From Gammaproteobacteria bacterium (GTDB taxonomy: Bacteria > Pseudomonadota > Gammaproteobacteria > Pseudomonadales > Pseudohongiellaceae), in contig PASF01000001.1 in NCBI GenBank assembly GCA_002711845.1, forward strand, positions 426,275 to 479,535: a DNA stretch of 53,261 nucleotides. Direction: 5' to 3'. The notes under the pieces were generated by a model, which saw only the letters and a program-made list of their open reading frames with translations, ran no database searches and was not told the origin of the DNA. Each line of letters opens with the position of its first letter. Positions within the stretch are counted from its first letter, which is position 1. The position numbers and the translations under genes were made by a program. Below, in pieces: positions 1 to 9,086 of this stretch.

Positions 1-521
1 GCCACGCGGCGTTTTTCGCCGCCCGACAGTTTGTTGACATCCGCTTCCCATGGCGGCAGGCGCAAGGCGTCGGCCGCGATTTCCAGGGTGCGCTCAATAT
101 CCCAGCCATTGGCGGCGTCTATGGCGTTCTGCAGCTCGCCCTGCTTTTCCAGCAGGTCGTTCATCTCGTCGTCGCTCATGGGCTCGGCGAAACGGTCGCT
201 GATGGCATTGAATTCTTCCAGCAGCCTGATGACGTCGCCCATGCCCTCTTCGACATTGCCGCGCACATCCTTGTCGGCATTCAGCGCCGGTTCCTGGGGC
301 AGGTAACCCACGTTGATGCCGGTCTGGGCCCGCGCCTCACCGTTATATTCGTTATCGACGCCGGCCATGATGCGCAGCAACGTGGACTTGCCCGAGCCGT
401 TCAGGCCCAGTACGCCGATCTTGGCGCCCGGGAAAAACGACAGCGAGATGTCCTTGAGGATTTCTTTTTTGGGGGGCACAACTTTGCCCACACGGTGCAT
501 GGTGTATACGAACTGGGCCAT
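1..521 (-). CDS. ettA: EttA, energy-dependent translational throttle ABC-F ATPase (N-terminal part, cut by window edge)
   Basis: The visible 173 residues begin MAQFVYTMHRVGKVVPPKK, the typical EttA start, and continue into the first ABC domain. Walker A is GLNGSGKST near residue 40. The signature LSGGEKRRVA lies at the window edge, and the rest of the protein is outside. ABC-F proteins are soluble ATPases with two ATPase domains and no membrane part. EttA binds the ribosomal E site and gates the first elongation step according to ATP/ADP ratio (family knowledge). The match over the visible part is strong, but the second domain cannot be checked here. Confidence 0.93.
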   Translation of the reverse strand, partial: MAQFVYTMHRVGKVVPPKKEILKDISLSFFPGAKIGVLGLNGSGKSTLLRIMAGVDNEYNGEARAQTGINVGYLPQEPALNADKDVRGNVEEGMGDVIRLLEEFNAISDRFAEPMSDDEMNDLLEKQGELQNAIDAANGWDIERTLEIAADALRLPPWEADVNKLSGGEKRRV

Positions 522-634
522 AACGGGTAGATCTCCGAGCCTGAATTGATTGCTGTCATTCTACCATGGAGTCACCGTGGAGAGTTTGAGCAATGCGGTG
601 TGTCCTGTTGACTATCGGCACACCGGTGGCCGGA

Positions 635-1078
635 TCAGCGTTCGGGCAGCAGGCGCAGACCGGCAATTTCTGACGGCGTGGCCTTCAGGGCGTTGGCGAC
701 GCGGTCAAAGAAGTCGATTTCAAATTCGCGCACATGGTCGTCAGAATGCAGAACCCGGATCAGGCATTGCAGAATCAGGGCGCGGTCTTCGTCGGCAAGC
801 TTGCGGGTGGCCTTGCTGAGGTAGCGGTCCAGTGATTGACGCTCGAACAACTCGGACTGCCCGGCGACACGAATGTCTGCTTCGCTGATGTTTTCGCCGG
901 TTACTTCCAGCAATACTGCCTGAATATCAGAAATCTCAGAGGGGTCGACATTCTTGTCGGCGCTGGCAGCGCGTGCCAGTACCATCAACAGGACTTCTTT
1001 CATCAACTGTTTTTCCGCAGCTTCAGAGTTCGAACTCTGGAAAAGGCTGGTCAATGTTTCAAATTTGATGATACTCAT
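635..1078 (-). CDS. TerB-like (tellurite-resistance TerB domain) protein, 147 aa
   Basis: A small acidic, all-helical cytoplasmic protein with no signal peptide or membrane segment. The pattern (KEVLLMVLARAASADKNVDPSE, then two further helical blocks with DRALILQCLIRVLHSDDHV) matches the TerB/COG4103 fold, in which acidic residues after 'A.AD..V...E' can bind metal. Its role is unknown; stand-alone TerB-like proteins occur widely away from tellurite operons. The ATG follows an AACAGG sequence. A TTGACA-N17-TAATCT promoter candidate lies upstream at 1148-1176, so it is probably transcribed alone or with ettA downstream. Confidence 0.75.
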   Translation of the reverse strand: MSIIKFETLTSLFQSSNSEAAEKQLMKEVLLMVLARAASADKNVDPSEISDIQAVLLEVTGENISEADIRVAGQSELFERQSLDRYLSKATRKLADEDRALILQCLIRVLHSDDHVREFEIDFFDRVANALKATPSEIAGLRLLPER

Positions 1079-1147
1079 CCTGTTCTGTTCTCCATGGTGA
1101 CGGTTATTGGTAGGGCCTGATTCCAGGCGCTACCCGGCAAGTGGCCT

Positions 1148-1176
1148 AGATTAGAATCACTCGGTATCAATGTCAA
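1148..1176 (-). promoter_or_regulatory. Candidate sigma-70 promoter for the TerB-like gene
   Basis: Read on the minus strand: a perfect TTGACA (-35, at 1176-1171), a 17-nt spacer, and TAATCT (-10, at 1153-1148). It lies about 70 nt before the start at 1078. The -35 is consensus but the -10 matches at only 3 of 6 positions, so the call is moderate. Confidence 0.5.
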
Positions 1177-1181
1177 CGCAC

Positions 1182-1859
1182 TCAAGGTTGTCCCAAAACC
1201 CTGATCTTGCAGACCAGTTCCTTGCCGCGCGTCAGGTAGTCAAGCAGGGCATACTGGAACAGGATCACGCCGTACATTTCCATGCCTTCCTCGACCGGTG
1301 TCCACAGGTTGTAGGCCAGCGTATTCAGCTCGTCATTGGCCAGATAGGGCTCTGTGTATAACTCCACACCCACCGCGCCGCCCAGAAAAATCAGTCCGGA
1401 CAGGATGAAAATGGCTGCCGTGCGTCCTGGCAGATTGTAGAGGAAGCGCAGGAACACCAGTGCCAGCACCAACACCAGCGGCAGGGCATAAACTGCCCAG
1501 GAGGCCTCAGTCACAACGTTGACGCTTTCATGCAAACCCGCCATTTCATCCATTGACAGCAGCACAAAGCCCCAGCCCAGCAGCATCCAGTGAGCGCGCC
1601 AGCGGTCGCGTTGCTGCCATTTGCCGGCGGCCAGTAGCAGCGTCATGGCGCCGGTCAGCATCAGGTTGGCCGATGAAAACCAGGTCGGGATGTTGTTCTC
1701 TTCATCCACGTCGAAAAGCTGGCGAATGACCCAGGGAATATCACTGACCAGGTAATGATGAAGGGTCAACCAGAGATGAATGACCAACAGGCAGCCAGCC
1801 AGCACGCTGAGCAGCAGTATGAGCGAGTGCGCGTTGAGTTTGAGTTCGATCTGCTTGAT
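1182..1859 (-). CDS. Uncharacterised multi-pass membrane protein, probable AUC start
   Basis: About six hydrophobic segments. Acidic and His residues sit in or next to membrane segments (MDEMAGLHE, GVELY, TPVEEGMEM), a feature of several uncharacterised polytopic families. No function is assigned. The only standard start is GTG at 1805, but that falls inside the first hydrophobic segment and has no Shine-Dalgarno sequence. The frame stays open to 1880. A strong GGAGGA (1872-1867) is placed 7 nt before ATC at 1859-1857, giving a sensible N-terminus (M)KQIELKLNAHS before TM1. I therefore extend the gene to 1859; if AUC is not used, it starts at 1805 (207 aa). It lies just downstream of the diguanylate cyclase gene (stop at 1881), suggesting co-transcription. 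Confidence 0.65.
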   Translation of the reverse strand: MKQIELKLNAHSLILLLSVLAGCLLVIHLWLTLHHYLVSDIPWVIRQLFDVDEENNIPTWFSSANLMLTGAMTLLLAAGKWQQRDRWRAHWMLLGWGFVLLSMDEMAGLHESVNVVTEASWAVYALPLVLVLALVFLRFLYNLPGRTAAIFILSGLIFLGGAVGVELYTEPYLANDELNTLAYNLWTPVEEGMEMYGVILFQYALLDYLTRGKELVCKIRVLGQP

Positions 1860-1880
1860 GACGCTGTCCTCCGTCCGTCG

Positions 1881-3086
1881 TCAGCGGCCCGCGTGGCGGG
1901 CGCTGGTGTGTTTTTGTTGATGCTTGTCACGGTACATGCTCGCGTCGGCCGCTCCCAGTAGTGCATCCTGGCTGTGGCCGTCGGCCGGGAAAACCGCCGC
2001 GCCGATGCTGACGCTAATGCTCAGGTCTGTGACATGCAGGGTCATGTGACCGTCCAGGCTTTCGCGCATGCGCTCCAGCATCTGCGTCAGTACCTCATCA
2101 GTATCGATCTGTCGTGTCAGGATGATGAACTCGTCGCCGCCCAGACGGCCGGCGAAATCGGATTCGCGCACAGCCCTGCGCAGGCGGGCCGCCAGCTCGG
2201 TCAGGACGCTGTCACCGGCGCTGTGGCCAAACCGGTCGTTGACCTGCTTGAAATTATTGATGTCCAGCATGATCAGCGCAAACCGCTCGCCGCTGCGCTG
2301 TGCCTCTTTCAGGGTTTGCGCGACTCGCTCATCTACCCAGCGTCGGTTGGGCAGCCCGGTGAGTGAGTCCTCACGCGCCAGCAGCATTTCCTGCTGCCGG
2401 GAGCGGAAATAGCAGGCGACACTCAGGCCGAAGATCCAGGCAACGTGGAAGTTGGCACCGGCGAACAGATACCATTGGTTGGCGAGGGTGTTCCCGCCAG
2501 TCTCGGCAAACGTGTTGCCGCCAAGCGTCAATATGAGTTGCCAGGCGATCGTCAGGCCGATCAGCCCGCCTGCAGTGGCCGCCAACAGATTGGCCTGCAG
2601 TTCGTGGCGACTGGCGGTGCGCCAGATCATCACGGCGCCGGCCAGCAACTGGAATGTCATGGTGACGCTGTCGTGGAGAACGGACTGGGTAAGCGGATCC
2701 AGCCGGGTTGCCCAGGTCGCGATAATAAACACCGGGACCAGTGCCAGGAAAAACTGCCCGCGCCGCCGGGACTGATAACCGCGAAATTGCAGGGCGCCTT
2801 CCAGCACCAGCATATTGGCTGCCAGGCTGCTGGTTATGCTCAGGAAAGGCCCCCAGCCGTCAGACCAGCCATACTGGGCATTGAGCAGGGTGGCAATGGC
2901 TGAGGCAATGTTGAGGAATGTGCCCAGCATCCAGTGCAGGACGCCCGGCATGTTCCGGTTGATACGCCAGATCAGCACCATCACGATGAACGATGTCATC
3001 GCGAGGGTGATGAACATCAGTACCAGGGTGGCAATATCGAGCTGCAAAGCCATAAAGCCGCCGTTCCAAGCTTGCGTGAAAGGCAC
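1881..3086 (-). CDS. Membrane-bound diguanylate cyclase (GGDEF domain)
   Basis: The N-terminal half (residues about 15-220) holds about six or seven hydrophobic helices forming a membrane sensor. The C-terminal half is a GGDEF domain: LTGLPNRRW at its start, the intact active-site motif GGDEF at residues 316-320, and an allosteric I-site RESD (307-310) five residues before it. These features predict active, product-inhibited synthesis of cyclic di-GMP from two GTP. No EAL domain is present. The start is GTG at 3086 with GAGG upstream; an internal ATG at 3053 (MALQLDI) is a possible alternative. The signal sensed is unknown. The next gene downstream is the membrane protein at 1182-1859. Confidence 0.9.
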   Translation of the reverse strand: MPFTQAWNGGFMALQLDIATLVLMFITLAMTSFIVMVLIWRINRNMPGVLHWMLGTFLNIASAIATLLNAQYGWSDGWGPFLSITSSLAANMLVLEGALQFRGYQSRRRGQFFLALVPVFIIATWATRLDPLTQSVLHDSVTMTFQLLAGAVMIWRTASRHELQANLLAATAGGLIGLTIAWQLILTLGGNTFAETGGNTLANQWYLFAGANFHVAWIFGLSVACYFRSRQQEMLLAREDSLTGLPNRRWVDERVAQTLKEAQRSGERFALIMLDINNFKQVNDRFGHSAGDSVLTELAARLRRAVRESDFAGRLGGDEFIILTRQIDTDEVLTQMLERMRESLDGHMTLHVTDLSISVSIGAAVFPADGHSQDALLGAADASMYRDKHQQKHTSARHAGR

Positions 3087-3199
3087 TTAAGGTATCCTCA
3101 AGGGCGGGGATTGTCCAGATTACGCAACTTCCGGATGCTGAAGGGCGCGACATCATGTAAAATACGGCCTCACTGAAATTTCCAGCCATGGGGAACTGC

Positions 3200-4459
3200 A
3201 TGTTTAGTACCAGCATGACCATCAAAGACTTCGATCCCGAGTTGCAGGCCGCTATTGAAGGCGAGCGTCAGCGCCAGGAAGATCATATCGAATTGATTGC
3301 CTCGGAAAATTACACCAGCCCGCGCGTCATGGAAGCCCAGGGCAGTGTACTGACCAACAAGTATGCCGAAGGCTACCCGGGCAAGCGTTATTACGGCGGT
3401 TGTGAGTTTGTTGATGATGTTGAGACGCTCGCCATTGAGCGTGCCAAAGAGCTGTTTGGTGCTGATTATGCCAATGTTCAGCCGCACTCCGGCTCCCAGG
3501 CCAATGCCTCGGTCTACATGGCGCTGCTGAAGCCGGGCGACACCGTGCTGGGCATGAGTCTGGCACATGGTGGCCATCTGACACATGGTGCCAGCGTGAG
3601 CTTTTCCGGCCGCATCTATAACGCCGTGCAGTACGGCATCAAGGATGATACCGGCGAAATCGACTACGAACAGGTTGAGGCGCTGGCGCTGGAACACAAG
3701 CCCAAGATGATTGTGGCAGGATTTTCCGCCTACTCGCGGATCATTGACTGGATGCGCTTTCGCGAGATTGCGGACAAAGTGGGTGCCTACCTGCTGGTCG
3801 ACATGGCGCATATCGCCGGTCTGGTGGCCGCGGGCGTGTACCCCAGCCCGGTGAAGATTGCCGATGTCACCACCACCACCACCCACAAGACACTGGGCGG
3901 TCCGCGGGGCGGCATTATCATGGCCAAAGCCAATCCGGAGCTTGAGAAGAAACTCAATTTTGCCGTCTTCCCGGAAAGCCAGGGCGGCCCTCTGATGCAC
4001 GTCATCGCTGGCAAGGCCGTGTGTTTCAAGGAGGCCATGACCAAGGAGTTCAGGGACTACCAGAAACAGGTGGTGAAGAATGCCCAGACCATGGCCGACG
4101 GTTTCATCAAGCGTGGTTTTGAAGTGATCTCCGGCGGCACCGACGACCATCTGTTCCTGCTCAGTCTGGTCAAGCAGGACATCACCGGTAAGGATGCTGA
4201 TGCAGCGCTGGGCCGTGCCTACATTACCGTCAACAAGAATGCCGTCCCCAACGATCCGCGCCCACCTTTTGTCACCAGCGGTCTGCGCATTGGTTCGCCG
4301 GCAGTGACACGTCGCGGCTTTGGTGAAAAAGAAGTCGCTGAACTGACGGAGTGGATGTGCGATATTCTGGATGACATCAATAATGAAGCCGTCATCGATG
4401 CGGTGCGCGATAAAGTCAAAGCTTTGTGCGCCCGCTTTCCCGTGTACAAGAGCGCCTGA
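3200..4459 (+). CDS. glyA: Serine hydroxymethyltransferase
   Basis: PLP enzyme interconverting serine + THF and glycine + 5,10-methylene-THF, the main source of one-carbon units. Family motifs are clear: [43 protein letters not shown], and the PLP lysine in [13 protein letters not shown] (K230 counted from this start). At 419 aa it matches the usual length. ATG 3200 is chosen because GGGGAA stands just upstream; an in-frame ATG at 3188 would add four residues and has no ribosome site. The gene is followed 25 nt later by nrdR, the common gammaproteobacterial order. Confidence 0.98.
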   Translation: MFSTSMTIKDFDPELQAAIEGERQRQEDHIELIASENYTSPRVMEAQGSVLTNKYAEGYPGKRYYGGCEFVDDVETLAIERAKELFGADYANVQPHSGSQANASVYMALLKPGDTVLGMSLAHGGHLTHGASVSFSGRIYNAVQYGIKDDTGEIDYEQVEALALEHKPKMIVAGFSAYSRIIDWMRFREIADKVGAYLLVDMAHIAGLVAAGVYPSPVKIADVTTTTTHKTLGGPRGGIIMAKANPELEKKLNFAVFPESQGGPLMHVIAGKAVCFKEAMTKEFRDYQKQVVKNAQTMADGFIKRGFEVISGGTDDHLFLLSLVKQDITGKDADAALGRAYITVNKNAVPNDPRPPFVTSGLRIGSPAVTRRGFGEKEVAELTEWMCDILDDINNEAVIDAVRDKVKALCARFPVYKSA

Positions 4460-4484
4460 CTGAGCGCGACAGAGACGCCTGACC

Positions 4485-4937
4485 ATGCATTGTCCTTTTT
4501 GTGGCGCGCTGGATACCAAGGTGATTGATTCGCGGCTGGTCGCTGAAGGCGACCAGGTGCGAAGACGCCGTGAGTGCATAACCTGTGCCGAACGCTTTAC
4601 GACCTATGAAAGTGCTGAGCTGGTGATGCCACGTATCATCAAACAGAACGGCAATCGCGAGTCGTTTGACGAGCGCAAGCTGTACTCCGGCCTGATGAAA
4701 GCACTGGAAAAGCGTCCGGTCAGCATTGAGGACGTGGAGTCTGCCGTGAACCGCATCAAGCACTTCATTCGCGGCACCGGCGAGCGCGAAGTGCCCTCCC
4801 GGGTGCTGGGCGAGCAGGTGATGCGTGAGTTGCGTCAGCTGGACGAAGTGGCGTTTGTCAGATTCGCATCGGTGTACCGCAGCTTCAAGGATCTGAATGA
4901 GTTCCGCGCGGAGATAGACCGGCTATCTAATGAATAG
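4485..4937 (+). CDS. nrdR: Transcriptional repressor NrdR
   Basis: 150 aa, the standard length. The N-terminal zinc ribbon (CPFC near residue 3 and CITC near 31) is followed by an ATP-cone domain ([18 protein letters not shown]). NrdR senses ATP/dATP and represses ribonucleotide reductase genes at NrdR boxes. Its place between glyA and ribD is a conserved arrangement. It probably shares the transcript with glyA (gap 25 nt) and the rib genes (gap 75 nt). Confidence 0.97.
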   Translation: MHCPFCGALDTKVIDSRLVAEGDQVRRRRECITCAERFTTYESAELVMPRIIKQNGNRESFDERKLYSGLMKALEKRPVSIEDVESAVNRIKHFIRGTGEREVPSRVLGEQVMRELRQLDEVAFVRFASVYRSFKDLNEFRAEIDRLSNE

Positions 4938-5012
4938 CAGGGCTAACGAATAACCGCGAACCATCGGCCCGACTGAACGTCCGGTTTGCCAGTCCATCGG
5001 AGACCCGTACTC

Positions 5013-6134
5013 TTGACCACAGAGCAATACATGCAGCGAGCCATTACGCTGGCGCAGTCGGTGCTCAGTGCCGGCCCCAACCCACGCGTGGGTTGTGTTG
5101 TCGTGCGTGACGGCGAGATAGTGGGCGAAGGCTTTCACGAGAAGCCGGGCGAACCCCATGCCGAGGCTGTGGCCTTGCGTGCAGCAGGAGAGCGTGCGCA
5201 GGGTGCAACGGCTTATGTGTCACTGGAGCCCTGTGCGCACATGGGCAGGACGCCGCCGTGTTCGGAGGCCCTGATTCAGGCCGGCGTCAGCGACGTGGTG
5301 TATGCGGGCATTGATCCGAATCCCCAGGTGTCCGGGCAGGGCCTGCAGCGGTTGCGCGAAGCCGGCGTGCGCGTGCATGGTCCAGTGCTGGCAGCCGAGG
5401 CGGACGCGCTCAATCGTGGTTTCCTGAAACGTATGCGGCAGGGATTGCCCTGGGTTCGTTGCAAAATGGCCATGAGTCTGGATGGGCGCACGGCCATGGC
5501 GTCAGGCGAAAGCAAGTGGATTACCGGCGCTGCCGCACGTGCCGATGTGCAGTTGATGCGCGCCAGTAGCTGTGCGGTGGTCACCGGCGTCAATACCATT
5601 TTGAGTGACAACCCGGGTTTGAATGTCCGCCCTGAACAGCTGGATGCAGACCAGGCAGCGCAGGTCGGGGGTCGGCAGCCGTTGCGCGTGATCCTGGACT
5701 CGTCATTGCGGACACCGCCTGATTCGCGCGTGATAGAGCTGCCCGGCGAGGTCCTGTTTTTGACCGGGCAGCCACACCCGCAGCAGCGTTCGCGCTTCCA
5801 GGGATCGCGTGCCGGCATCCGCGAAATCCCCGTGCAGCCGGGCGGGCGACTGGACCTGCGTGCAGCGATGGCCTGTCTGGCCCAGGACTTCGAGTGCAAT
5901 GATGTCATGCTCGAGGCCGGGCCCACCCTGAGTGGCGCCATGGTGCAGGCAGGCCTCGTGGACGAGGTGGTGCTGTATATTGGCGCAAGATTTCTGGGCA
6001 GCGACGCGTTGCCGCTGTTTCATTTGCCCGGCATCAATCGCATGCAGGATCACATCGCTCTGGAGATTACCGCCGTGCGCCAGATTGCTGAGGATTGTTG
6101 TATTACGGCCCGTCTCAAACACGTCGACAGGTAG
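5013..6134 (+). CDS. ribD: Bifunctional riboflavin deaminase/reductase RibD
   Basis: Catalyses steps two and three of riboflavin synthesis. The N-terminal deaminase domain has the zinc motif PHAEAVAL with CAHMGRTPPC. The C-terminal NADPH-dependent reductase domain starts near residue 140 (RCKMAMSLDGRTAMASGES). 373 aa. The start is taken as TTG 5013 (MTTEQYMQRA), preceded by GGAGA at about 9 nt; an upstream TTG at 4986 is in frame but adds nine unconserved residues. It is the first rib gene of the cluster. Confidence 0.96.
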   Translation: MTTEQYMQRAITLAQSVLSAGPNPRVGCVVVRDGEIVGEGFHEKPGEPHAEAVALRAAGERAQGATAYVSLEPCAHMGRTPPCSEALIQAGVSDVVYAGIDPNPQVSGQGLQRLREAGVRVHGPVLAAEADALNRGFLKRMRQGLPWVRCKMAMSLDGRTAMASGESKWITGAAARADVQLMRASSCAVVTGVNTILSDNPGLNVRPEQLDADQAAQVGGRQPLRVILDSSLRTPPDSRVIELPGEVLFLTGQPHPQQRSRFQGSRAGIREIPVQPGGRLDLRAAMACLAQDFECNDVMLEAGPTLSGAMVQAGLVDEVVLYIGARFLGSDALPLFHLPGINRMQDHIALEITAVRQIAEDCCITARLKHVDR

Positions 6135-6202
6135 CGGGTGCCGATGGCCCGCGCCCATAGCCGCCCTGACCGCCATCACACTGAAAGCCAGGAAAAACTG
6201 AT

Positions 6203-6865
6203 ATGTTTACCGGAATTATTGAATCGATTGGTACCGTCGACTCGTTTAAACTGCGTGGCGATGAATGGCGCCTGAAGGTCCGCTGCCCGGCGCTGGACAT
6301 GGCTGACGTGCAGCTCGGTGACAGTATCGCCGTCAACGGATGTTGCCTGACGGTAACGCAGTTCAGCGACGACAGTTTCTGCGCCGATGTGTCCAACGAG
6401 AGTATCAGCCTGACCACGTTCCAGTATTTGCAGGCAGGCGCAAAGGTCAATCTGGAAAAAGCCCTGACCCCGCAGACACGCCTGGGGGGGCACCTGGTCA
6501 GTGGCCATGTGGATGGCGTCGGCGACCTGCTGTCGCAGGACAACGACGGCGGCAGCTGGCGTCTGACAGTTCGGGTGCCGGATGCGCTGGCGCGTTACAT
6601 CGCGCAGAAAGGCTCGGTCTGTATTGATGGCGCCAGCCTGACGGTGAACACTGTAGAGGGTGCCTGCTTCAGTGTTAACATAATCCCGCATACACAGCAG
6701 GCAACGATTATTCACACCTACCGGGTGGGACAACGGATCAACATTGAAGTGGATCTGATAGCGCGTTATCTGGAACGCCTGGTGCTGGGCGAGCGTGCGT
6801 CCTCGGCCACCAGCGCCGAGGGCCTGACCAGGGCCTTTCTGGCCGATCATGGCTTCGACAGCTGA
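6203..6865 (+). CDS. ribE: Riboflavin synthase, alpha subunit
   Basis: Converts two 6,7-dimethyl-8-ribityllumazine molecules into riboflavin plus the pyrimidinedione. It starts with the diagnostic MFTGIIESIGTV and contains two tandem lumazine-binding repeats (residues about 1-95 and 96-195), with GHLVSGHVDG at the start of the second. 220 aa is normal. Also called ribC in some species. It lies 68 nt after ribD and 40 nt before the ribB gene. Confidence 0.97.
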   Translation: MFTGIIESIGTVDSFKLRGDEWRLKVRCPALDMADVQLGDSIAVNGCCLTVTQFSDDSFCADVSNESISLTTFQYLQAGAKVNLEKALTPQTRLGGHLVSGHVDGVGDLLSQDNDGGSWRLTVRVPDALARYIAQKGSVCIDGASLTVNTVEGACFSVNIIPHTQQATIIHTYRVGQRINIEVDLIARYLERLVLGERASSATSAEGLTRAFLADHGFDS

Positions 6866-6905
6866 TCAGTCCTACATACACAGTGCAATGCAAGTAGCGA
6901 GAACT

Positions 6906-8027
6906 ATGAAACTCAATACGATTGAAGAACTGGTAGAAGATATCCGCCAGGGCAAAATGGTCATTCTGATGGATGACGAGGATCGCGAGAACGAAGGCGA
7001 TCTTGTCATCGCGGCCGAAAAAGTGCGCGCTGAAGACATCAATTTCATGGCCAAGAACGCCCGTGGCCTGGTGTGCCTGACGCTGACCCGGCAACGTTGC
7101 GAACAGCTTGACCTGCCGTTGATGGTGAGCCGCAACAATACCCCGTACAACACCAATTTTACCGTGTCCATTGAAGCGGCCACGGGTGTTACCACCGGCA
7201 TTTCAGCCGCAGACCGGGCCGTGACCATCCGTGCTGCAGTGGCACGTGATGCCAGGCCGCATGATATTGTGCAGCCCGGTCACATATTCCCGATCATGGC
7301 GCAGCCGGGTGGTGTGCTGAGACGCGCCGGTCACACTGAAGCTGGCTGTGACCTGGCCCGGCTGGCGGGCATGGAGCCTGCCGCTGCCATTGTCGAGATC
7401 ATGAACGAAGACGGCACCATGGCGCGGCGCCCCGATCTGGAAGTGTTTGCCGAGCAGCATGGCCTGAAGATCGGCACCATCGTCGACCTGATTCATTACC
7501 GCATCGCCAATGAGCATACGGTGGTGCGCAAAGACAGCAACAGTATCAGCACCGAGTACGGGGAGTTCACCCTGCACACCTTTGAAGACACCATTTCCGG
7601 CGGCACCCATATGGCCTTCACCATGGGTGAGTTTACCCAGGACGATGCGGTGATGGTGCGGGTGCACATTGCCAGCACATTGCGCGATGTCTGTGATGTG
7701 GTGGTACCCGGACAGACCAGCTGGTCATTCAGCCGTGCCCTGGAGCGGATTGCTGCTGAAGGTTGTGGTGTAGCGGTGCTGCTGTCGGGTGACGATTACG
7801 AGGAAGATATCAACGAAAGTATCAACAGCGTGCTCACCGCCAAGAAAATCATTCCGCGCCGGCATCGACATGCCGGCAGTGATGTCACCATCGGCACCGG
7901 CTCGCAGATCCTGCGTGATCTGGGTGTTGGCAAAATGCGCCTGTTGAGTTATCCGGCGAAATACAATGCACTGACCGGGTTCGATCTGGAAGTGGTGGAG
8001 TTTGTTGAATTCGACGTGCCGGCGTGA
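6906..8027 (+). CDS. ribB: DHBP synthase with degenerate GTP cyclohydrolase II-like C-terminus (RibBX type)
   Basis: The N-terminal half (to about residue 205) is 3,4-dihydroxy-2-butanone-4-phosphate synthase, with DDEDRENEGDL, RAGHTEAGCDL and IMNEDGTMARR. It makes the four-carbon precursor of lumazine from ribulose-5-phosphate. The C-terminal half aligns with GTP cyclohydrolase II but lacks the zinc-binding Cys cluster: the region equivalent to HSECLTGD...CDCG reads HIASTLRDVCDVVVPGQ. It is therefore expected to be inactive for that step, as in described RibBX proteins. A complete ribA is at 10569. The start is ATG 6906 (MKLNTIEEL), where the family begins; an in-frame ATG at 6849 overlaps ribE. 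Confidence 0.95.
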   Translation: MKLNTIEELVEDIRQGKMVILMDDEDRENEGDLVIAAEKVRAEDINFMAKNARGLVCLTLTRQRCEQLDLPLMVSRNNTPYNTNFTVSIEAATGVTTGISAADRAVTIRAAVARDARPHDIVQPGHIFPIMAQPGGVLRRAGHTEAGCDLARLAGMEPAAAIVEIMNEDGTMARRPDLEVFAEQHGLKIGTIVDLIHYRIANEHTVVRKDSNSISTEYGEFTLHTFEDTISGGTHMAFTMGEFTQDDAVMVRVHIASTLRDVCDVVVPGQTSWSFSRALERIAAEGCGVAVLLSGDDYEEDINESINSVLTAKKIIPRRHRHAGSDVTIGTGSQILRDLGVGKMRLLSYPAKYNALTGFDLEVVEFVEFDVPA

Positions 8028-8077
8028 TTGCAGACCGTTGTGCATCATCAGGCATTTTTTAATCAGGGGATCAGAAC

Positions 8078-8554
8078 ATGAGCAATATCCGCACAATCGA
8101 AGGTGATTTTCTGCCTGGCAAGGGCAACTACGTCATCGTCGCCTCACGCTTCAACAGCTTTATTGTCGAAAAGCTGATTGATGGCGCCGTTGATACGCTG
8201 CGTCGTCACGGCGTCAAAGACAGCCAGATAACGCTGGTGTGGGCGCCGGGCGCTTACGAATTGCCGCTGTTGACCAAGCATGTGCTGGCCAAGGGTTCCT
8301 ATGATGCAGTCGTTGCGCTGGGCGCGGTCATCCGTGGTGGCACGCCGCACTTCGAATTCGTCGCTGGCGAATGCGTCAAAGGACTGAGTCAGGTCGGGCT
8401 GGACGCCGGCGTACCGGTTGCGTTTGGTGTACTGACCGTTGATACGATAGAGCAGGCCATCGAGCGCGCTGGCACGAAAGCCGGCAATAAAGGCGCTGAA
8501 GCGGCCATGGGCGCGATCGAAATGGTCAGTGTCATCAACAAGCTGGGAGCCTGA
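8078..8554 (+). CDS. ribH: 6,7-dimethyl-8-ribityllumazine synthase
   Basis: Condenses the RibB product with the RibD product to give lumazine, the penultimate riboflavin step. 158 aa, usual length. Motifs: [12 protein letters not shown] at the N-terminus, [10 protein letters not shown], and the catalytic-site segment [16 protein letters not shown] containing the conserved His. It forms icosahedral or smaller oligomers in the family. AGGGGATCAGAAC precedes the ATG. It is followed 4 nt later by nusB. Confidence 0.98.
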   Translation: MSNIRTIEGDFLPGKGNYVIVASRFNSFIVEKLIDGAVDTLRRHGVKDSQITLVWAPGAYELPLLTKHVLAKGSYDAVVALGAVIRGGTPHFEFVAGECVKGLSQVGLDAGVPVAFGVLTVDTIEQAIERAGTKAGNKGAEAAMGAIEMVSVINKLGA

Positions 8555-8558
8555 TCGC

Positions 8559-9086
8559 GTGATTGAGATTCCAGGGGTCAGTGGTTCATTGCCGGACCAG
8601 GCGGTACCCGAAACTGATGGGCAAAACAGACCTGCTGCCGATGCCAGGAGCAAGAAGCTGAACGAACGGCAAAAAGCGCGGCGCATGTTGCTACAGGCCC
8701 TGTATCAGTGGGAGCTTGCCCGTGCGCCGGTGACTGACATCATGGCGGAGTTTCTGGTTTATTATCAGGGCAAGATCGATCGCGAGTTTTTCAAGCAGGT
8801 TTTTCCGGATGTGATCGCGCACGTCAGTGAGCTGGATGAAATGATGCAGCCGTGGCTGGACCGCGAAATAAAGGCACTTGACCCGATTGAATTGTCCCTG
8901 CTGCGGCTTGGGCTTTACGAGCTGGCGCACCGGATTGATGTGCCTTACAAAGTTGTGATCAATGAGGCTGTCGAACTGGCCAAGGTGTTTGGCGCCACTG
9001 ATGGCCACAAATACATCAATGGCGTGCTGGATCGGGCCGCCAGACAACTGCGGGCATTGGAGCAGCGTGGCACTGGCCGAGTTTGA
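8559..9086 (+). CDS. nusB: Transcription antitermination factor NusB
   Basis: Small helical RNA-binding protein that works with NusE (S10) at boxA in rRNA antitermination. Core motifs: KLNERQKARRMLLQALYQWE, LDPIELSLLRLGLYEL and VPYKVVINEAVELAKVFG near the C-terminus. The N-terminal 35 residues before the core are a low-complexity extension. GTG 8559 is preferred, as it follows the ribH stop and GGGAG lies about 9 nt upstream; a GTG at 8529 is also in frame. The ribH-nusB-thiL order is standard. Confidence 0.95.
   Translation: MIEIPGVSGSLPDQAVPETDGQNRPAADARSKKLNERQKARRMLLQALYQWELARAPVTDIMAEFLVYYQGKIDREFFKQVFPDVIAHVSELDEMMQPWLDREIKALDPIELSLLRLGLYELAHRIDVPYKVVINEAVELAKVFGATDGHKYINGVLDRAARQLRALEQRGTGRV

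Noticed and set aside
3170-4579. 469-codon open frame antisense to glyA
   Set aside because: The glyA frame encodes a full, motif-complete enzyme; the antisense product has no recognisable domain and is rich in His/Gly typical of a shadow of a GC-rich gene.
8028-8077. FMN riboswitch within the rib operon
   Set aside because: The intervals before ribD, ribE, ribB and ribH are too short and lack the conserved RFN sequences.
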